Below, one piece after another: positions 60,551 to 64,000 of a stretch of DNA of 64,000 nt (positions within the stretch are counted from its first letter, which is position 1; each line of letters opens with the position of its first letter). The stretch comes from Oscillospiraceae bacterium (GTDB taxonomy: Bacteria > Bacillota > Clostridia > Oscillospirales > Ruminococcaceae). Under the pieces are notes generated by a model. That model worked only from the letters and a program-made list of their open reading frames with translations. It ran no database searches and was not told where the DNA came from. Both the position numbers and the translations under genes were made by a program. The stretch is taken from positions 1 to 64,000 of the forward strand of contig JAQXIW010000017.1 in assembly GCA_029007985.1 (NCBI GenBank), written 5' to 3'.

Positions 60551-62503
60551 ATGGATAACAGTTATATTGGCAAATTGGTGTCCGGAAGATACGAAATAAT
60601 ATCTCTCATCGGCATAGGCGGCATGTCAAATGTCTATAAAGCCGTCGACACCAAAACGGGACAGACGGTAGCCGTCAAATTTATGAAGCCGGAGCTATTC
60701 GAAAACGAAGAGCTGGTCAGACGCTTCAAAAACGAGAGCAAGGCTATTTCTCTGCTCAATCACCCAAACATCATTAAAGTTTTGGATGTTAGCATAACCC
60801 CGACCGAAAAATACATAGTTGTCGAATACATAGACGGCATCACCCTGAAAGAGTACATTGAAAACCGCAAAATTCTCACCGTTCGGGAGACGGTGCGGTT
60901 TACACAGACTATCCTTGACGCGATAGGCTATGCCCATCAAAACGGCATTATACACAGAGATATGAAACCTCAGAATGTGATGCTTTTGAGGGACGGCACA
61001 ATCAGAATAATGGATTTCGGCATCGCCAGACTCTCCACCGCCAACCAGCACACAGTCACCGACAAGGCGATAGGCTCGGTACATTACATCAGTCCGGAGC
61101 AGGTAAAGGGCAAGGAGAGCGACGCGAGAAGCGACATTTATTCTATCGGCATAATGATGTACGAAATGCTGACGGGAGTTTTGCCGTTTACCGGAGATTC
61201 CGCCGTCAATGTGGCTATGAAACAGGTCAACGAGGCCGCAAAACTGCCGTCTCGGATTGTTGACGCGGTGCCGGAGGGCTTAGAGCAGATTGTCATGAAG
61301 GCAATGGAAAAGAACCCTGCCGACAGGTATCAGAACGCAGATGAGATGATTGCCGACCTAAAACGGTTTAAGGAAAACCCGGCAATCGTGTTTCCGTACG
61401 GAAAAGAAGAGGAGGCGACACAGGCTATTCCGGTGAAAACAGCAAAAACAGCCGTACAAAAAGGCGGCAATTCAAAGAAAAAGAGAAAAAAGACATTCGG
61501 TATTTTGCACGCTTTGGCGGCGATTGCCATTGTTGTGTTCATAGGCTCGCTGGTGCGGATTTTTGCAATGTTCAAAACCAGCGGCAACTCCCTGATTTCC
61601 CGACGGGACAATGTGGATTTACCTAACTTTGTCGGAATGACGGTGGAACAGGTAAAATCACAGGGCTATAAATTCAAATACACGGTTGAAGAAGCAAACA
61701 ACACAAACTATGCCAAAGGTCAGATTTACGCTCAAAACCCGAGACCGCCTAAGACGGTCAAAGAAAACGGCACGATCAAGCTGTTCGTATCTCTCGGCCC
61801 GGCGACAGAGCAGCTGATAAATCTGTCCGGATACACGCGCAGCGAGGCCGAAAGATATTTGGGAGAGCTCGATGTCAATGTAAATATCGTAATGGTGGAA
61901 AATAAATCCGTCTCGTCAAACCATGTCATCTCCACAGATCCGGAGACCGGCACAATCATAACACGGGGCAGCACGGTCACGCTCTATGTTTCAAAGGGAG
62001 ACCCGGAGAACACAAGAACGAAAGTGCCTGTGCCTAACGTAGTCGGTCTGTCAAAAGATGAAGCGTCAAAAATTCTGGCGGCGAACAAACTCACCCTGGG
62101 CGCATATACCTCCGAATACTCAGACGCCCCGGCCGGCACGGTCATCAGACAGTCGCCTGACCCGGGCGAAAAGACATTTGCCGGCGGCAGAGTCAGCATC
62201 GTGCTTTCCGACGGCCCAATGCCGCAACCGAAGTGCAGTATTTGCGGCAAGGAAGGCCACGAATCAAAAGACCATGTCTGCGAGCTGTGCGGCGAAAAGG
62301 GACACGGCGAGGACAACTGCCCGAATGTCGAAAAATGCGAGCACTGCGGCAGCACAGAGCATAAGAGTGAGGATTGCCCGACAATAGTGCCTACGCCTAC
62401 ACCTACGCCGCCGCCTACGCCGACTCCTCCGGAAAGCAGTGAGGAAACCGGCGGCGAAAATCCGGGCGGCGACGATGTGGCGTCAGAGCCTGCGGGAGAA
62501 TAA
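60551..62503 (+). CDS. prkC: PrkC-type PASTA Ser/Thr kinase with extracellular zinc-knuckle repeats
   Basis: 650 residues. The kinase domain (13-275) is complete: GIGGMSNVYKA, Lys43, HRDMKPQN (Asp137) and DFG155-157. A basic juxtamembrane segment, a transmembrane helix (about 317-339) and three PASTA modules (about 356-417, 418-483, 492-555) follow. The tail is unusual. C562xxC565x4H570x4H575, C577xxC580x4H585x4C590 and C596xxC599x4H604x4C609 are three tandem CCHC/CCHH zinc-knuckle-like units, followed by a Pro-Thr run (PTPTPTPPPTPTPPE) and an acidic Gly-rich end. The topology puts them outside the membrane. PASTA kinases sense peptidoglycan precursors and control wall growth, dormancy exit and translation. 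The ATG follows GAAAGGTA. It forms the usual prpC-prkC-rsgA order. Confidence 0.96.
   Translation: MDNSYIGKLVSGRYEIISLIGIGGMSNVYKAVDTKTGQTVAVKFMKPELFENEELVRRFKNESKAISLLNHPNIIKVLDVSITPTEKYIVVEYIDGITLKEYIENRKILTVRETVRFTQTILDAIGYAHQNGIIHRDMKPQNVMLLRDGTIRIMDFGIARLSTANQHTVTDKAIGSVHYISPEQVKGKESDARSDIYSIGIMMYEMLTGVLPFTGDSAVNVAMKQVNEAAKLPSRIVDAVPEGLEQIVMKAMEKNPADRYQNADEMIADLKRFKENPAIVFPYGKEEEATQAIPVKTAKTAVQKGGNSKKKRKKTFGILHALAAIAIVVFIGSLVRIFAMFKTSGNSLISRRDNVDLPNFVGMTVEQVKSQGYKFKYTVEEANNTNYAKGQIYAQNPRPPKTVKENGTIKLFVSLGPATEQLINLSGYTRSEAERYLGELDVNVNIVMVENKSVSSNHVISTDPETGTIITRGSTVTLYVSKGDPENTRTKVPVPNVVGLSKDEASKILAANKLTLGAYTSEYSDAPAGTVIRQSPDPGEKTFAGGRVSIVLSDGPMPQPKCSICGKEGHESKDHVCELCGEKGHGEDNCPNVEKCEHCGSTEHKSEDCPTIVPTPTPTPPPTPTPPESSEETGGENPGGDDVASEPAGE
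62234..62377 (+). repeat. Three tandem CCHC/CCHH zinc-knuckle-like units in PrkC
   Basis: Codons 562-609 encode three units with identical spacing C-x2-C-x4-H-x4-[H/C], each with Gly after the second Cys (CSICGKEGH, CELCGEKGH, CEHCGSTEH). This is the spacing of retroviral nucleocapsid knuckles. Zinc binding is inferred. Confidence 0.85.
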
Positions 62504-62508
62504 CCCGG

Positions 62509-63384
62509 ATGGATAAAAAAATGATACTCAAAAGTATCGGCGGATTTTACTATGTCAAAACCGCCGACGGAGTAATCGAATGTAAAGCAAAGGGGAAATT
62601 CCGCAATATGTCGCTTTCTCCCGTTGCCGGGGATTTTGTGGACACCGAATTTGACGGCTCCACAAATGTCATCTCGCATATTTACGAGAGAAAAAATAAA
62701 TTTTTGAGACCGCCTTTTGCAAACCTGGATTTGCTCGTCATGGTGGTGTCGGTTGTCGACCCGGCGCCGAACTTTCTCGTCATTGACAAAATGTGCGCGA
62801 TTGCTCGGCACAAAAATGTGGATGTGGCGATAGTGATTACAAAAACCGACCTGGCGGAATTTGAAAATGTCGCGTCGATATACAAAAAAGCCGGCTATGA
62901 AGTTTTTTTCACCGGCGAAAACGACGGCGCCGAGCTGGCTCGACTGCACGAATTCATGCAGGACAAGACAGTAGCCTTTTCCGGCAACAGCGGCGCAGGC
63001 AAATCGACCCTGCTGAATAAACTGTTTCCGCACTTACGGCTCGCCACCGGCGAGACCTCCAAAAAACTCGGCAGAGGCAAACACACAACCCGAGCCGTGA
63101 CGATATATGAAGTCGACGGATGTATGGTGGCTGACACCCCCGGGTTTTCCTCGGTGGAATTGGATTACGACAATTTCATTTCAAAGGACGAATTGCCGTA
63201 CGCCTTTATCGAGTTCAGAGACTATCTCGGCGACTGCAAATTTTCCGACTGCGCCCACATCGGCGAAAAGGGCTGTGCGGTGTGCCGGGCGGTAGCCGAC
63301 GGCAAAATAGGCAGGACGAGATACGATAGTTATTGCGCCCTGTACGAAAGGCAAAAAAACATCAAGGAATGGGACATCAAATGA
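62509..63384 (+). CDS. rsgA: Ribosome small subunit-dependent GTPase RsgA
   Basis: 291 residues, a circularly permuted GTPase: an OB fold, then G4 (ITKTDLAE), G1 (FSGNSGAGKSTLLN) and G3 (DTPGFSS). The C-terminal zinc site has CKFSDCAHIGEKGCAV. It checks late 30S assembly. The ATG lies six bases after prkC. Its stop overlaps the thiN start (ATGA); the rpe gene that often lies between them is absent. Confidence 0.96.
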   Translation: MDKKMILKSIGGFYYVKTADGVIECKAKGKFRNMSLSPVAGDFVDTEFDGSTNVISHIYERKNKFLRPPFANLDLLVMVVSVVDPAPNFLVIDKMCAIARHKNVDVAIVITKTDLAEFENVASIYKKAGYEVFFTGENDGAELARLHEFMQDKTVAFSGNSGAGKSTLLNKLFPHLRLATGETSKKLGRGKHTTRAVTIYEVDGCMVADTPGFSSVELDYDNFISKDELPYAFIEFRDYLGDCKFSDCAHIGEKGCAVCRAVADGKIGRTRYDSYCALYERQKNIKEWDIK

Positions 63385-64000
63385 AAAGATGTGTTATTTT
63401 CGGCTCAGTGGATATTGATTTCCCCGTTGAAAAAATGATACGCGACAGCGATGTGATTTTCTGCGCCGACAGAGGCTGGAAAAACGCCGTAAAGCACGGC
63501 ATAAAGCCGGATTTCATAATCGGCGATTTTGACTCTTCGGAAAAACCCGACGGCACAGACGCCGACATCACGGTGCTGCCGACGGAAAAAGACGATACCG
63601 ACACATATCACATTGCAAAAACGGTGGTTGAAAACGGATTTACCGATGTTTTGATGGTGGGTCTTTTGGGCGGTAAAAGAATAGAACACACCTTTGCCAA
63701 CATACAGACTATGCTGTATTTTGCAAAAAACAGAGTAAACGCCACCGCCGCTGACAAATACAGCAGTATCACGGTAATTCAAAACGGGCGGATAAATTTG
63801 CCGCCTATGGAGAATAAATTTTTCTCGGTTTTTTCCCTGGGCGAAAAAGCAAATGGCGTTTCGATTAAAGGCGCAAAATACACCGTTGAGGACGCCGACA
63901 TTTCAAACGATTACCCGATAGGAGTCAGCAACGAATTTTGCGGCTGTCCGGTTGAAATTTCCGTCAAAGACGGCGCATTGCTGATTGTGATAACGGAAAA
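63381..64000 (+). CDS. thiN: Thiamine pyrophosphokinase (partial, cut by window end)
   Basis: At least 206 residues and no stop before the window end, so it is missing from the ORF track. It reads MKRCVIFGSVDIDFP, CADRGWKNAVKHGIKPDFIIGDFDS, LPTEKDDTDTYHIAK and GLLGGKRIEHTFANIQTM, the TPK catalytic and nucleotide-binding motifs. It converts thiamine plus ATP to thiamine pyrophosphate, the ligand of the riboswitch at 9930-10015. Translation is coupled to rsgA by ATGA overlap. Nearly complete; perhaps only a few residues are missing. Confidence 0.93.
   Translation, partial: MKRCVIFGSVDIDFPVEKMIRDSDVIFCADRGWKNAVKHGIKPDFIIGDFDSSEKPDGTDADITVLPTEKDDTDTYHIAKTVVENGFTDVLMVGLLGGKRIEHTFANIQTMLYFAKNRVNATAADKYSSITVIQNGRINLPPMENKFFSVFSLGEKANGVSIKGAKYTVEDADISNDYPIGVSNEFCGCPVEISVKDGALLIVITE

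Noticed and set aside
61984-63033. 349-codon minus-strand ORF opposite prkC and rsgA
   Set aside because: It is a shadow of two well-supported genes; its translation has no domain, no ribosome binding site, and runs of Gly-Val from the antisense Pro-Thr repeat.
1-64000. tRNA, rRNA, CRISPR, IS element, prophage or attachment site
   Set aside because: I looked for cloverleaf-like segments, spaced repeats, transposase or integrase motifs and found none; every ORF above 60 codons is either assigned or a shadow.

Overview
The window reads as chromosomal DNA of an anaerobic, low-to-mid GC Gram-positive bacterium of the class Clostridia, plausibly a gut Oscillospiraceae-like lineage. The basis is the complete Firmicutes-type S10-spc-alpha ribosomal block, the PrpC/PrkC/RsgA/ThiN and Gmk/PriA/Def/Fmt/RsmB/RlmN housekeeping string, RemA and a YtfI/YtfJ (GerW) pair, PlsY, an ECF thiamine transporter subunit behind a TPP riboswitch, a rubrerythrin fusion and a hybrid-cluster-protein-associated redox protein. 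Taxonomy below class is inference. I see no rRNA, tRNA, CRISPR array, insertion sequence, prophage or plasmid feature.

Layout. 1-4.1 kb: a flavin reductase-rubredoxin-rubrerythrin fusion, then a WbpM/PglF-type nucleotide-sugar dehydratase coupled to a PglC-type phosphoglycosyl transferase. 4.1-14.1 kb: single housekeeping genes (yebC, THUMP rRNA methyltransferase, thiT, nth, rarA) mixed with lineage-specific ones: a zinc-ribbon/pseudokinase/PASTA membrane protein, an XRE regulator, a CxxC zinc-ribbon protein with a long leader, and a membrane-anchored GDPD-like protein without its catalytic residues. 14.2-20.7 kb: a two-component system, a DUF1858 protein behind a CRP/FNR/HcpR-like palindrome, trmK, rqcH and a GT-C-like glycosyltransferase. 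20.7-36.5 kb: two promoters, a strongly structured leader, then 31 co-oriented genes rpsJ to rplQ including secY, adk, map, infA and rpoA. 36.6-46.7 kb: a large SGNH/Ig-like surface protein, mtaB, pgi, a small P-loop protein, yceD-rpmF, a DUF512 radical-SAM protein, der and plsY. 46.8-51.2 kb: rpmB (minus strand), site-2 protease, scpAB, ytfI/ytfJ and rluB. 51.2-64 kb: a long co-directional run, yicC-remA-gmk-priA-def-fmt-yugP-rsmB-rlmN-prpC-prkC-rsgA-thiN, with thiN cut by the window end.

How parts fit together. The last run joins translation start (def, fmt), ribosome maturation (rsmB, rlmN, rsgA) and PASTA-kinase signalling (prpC/prkC). A second PASTA receptor, 55 kb away, has lost the kinase catalytic residues and carries an N-terminal zinc ribbon. 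The active PASTA kinase carries three tandem retroviral-type CCHC/CCHH zinc-knuckle-like motifs on its predicted extracellular tail; I regard this as the most unusual element here. Thiamine is handled by uptake (ThiT under TPP control) plus pyrophosphorylation (ThiN). Oxygen and nitrosative stress genes appear as a single-chain peroxidase fusion and the DUF1858 gene. Many genes have sigma-A promoters with 17-bp spacers, which helped decide several start codons.
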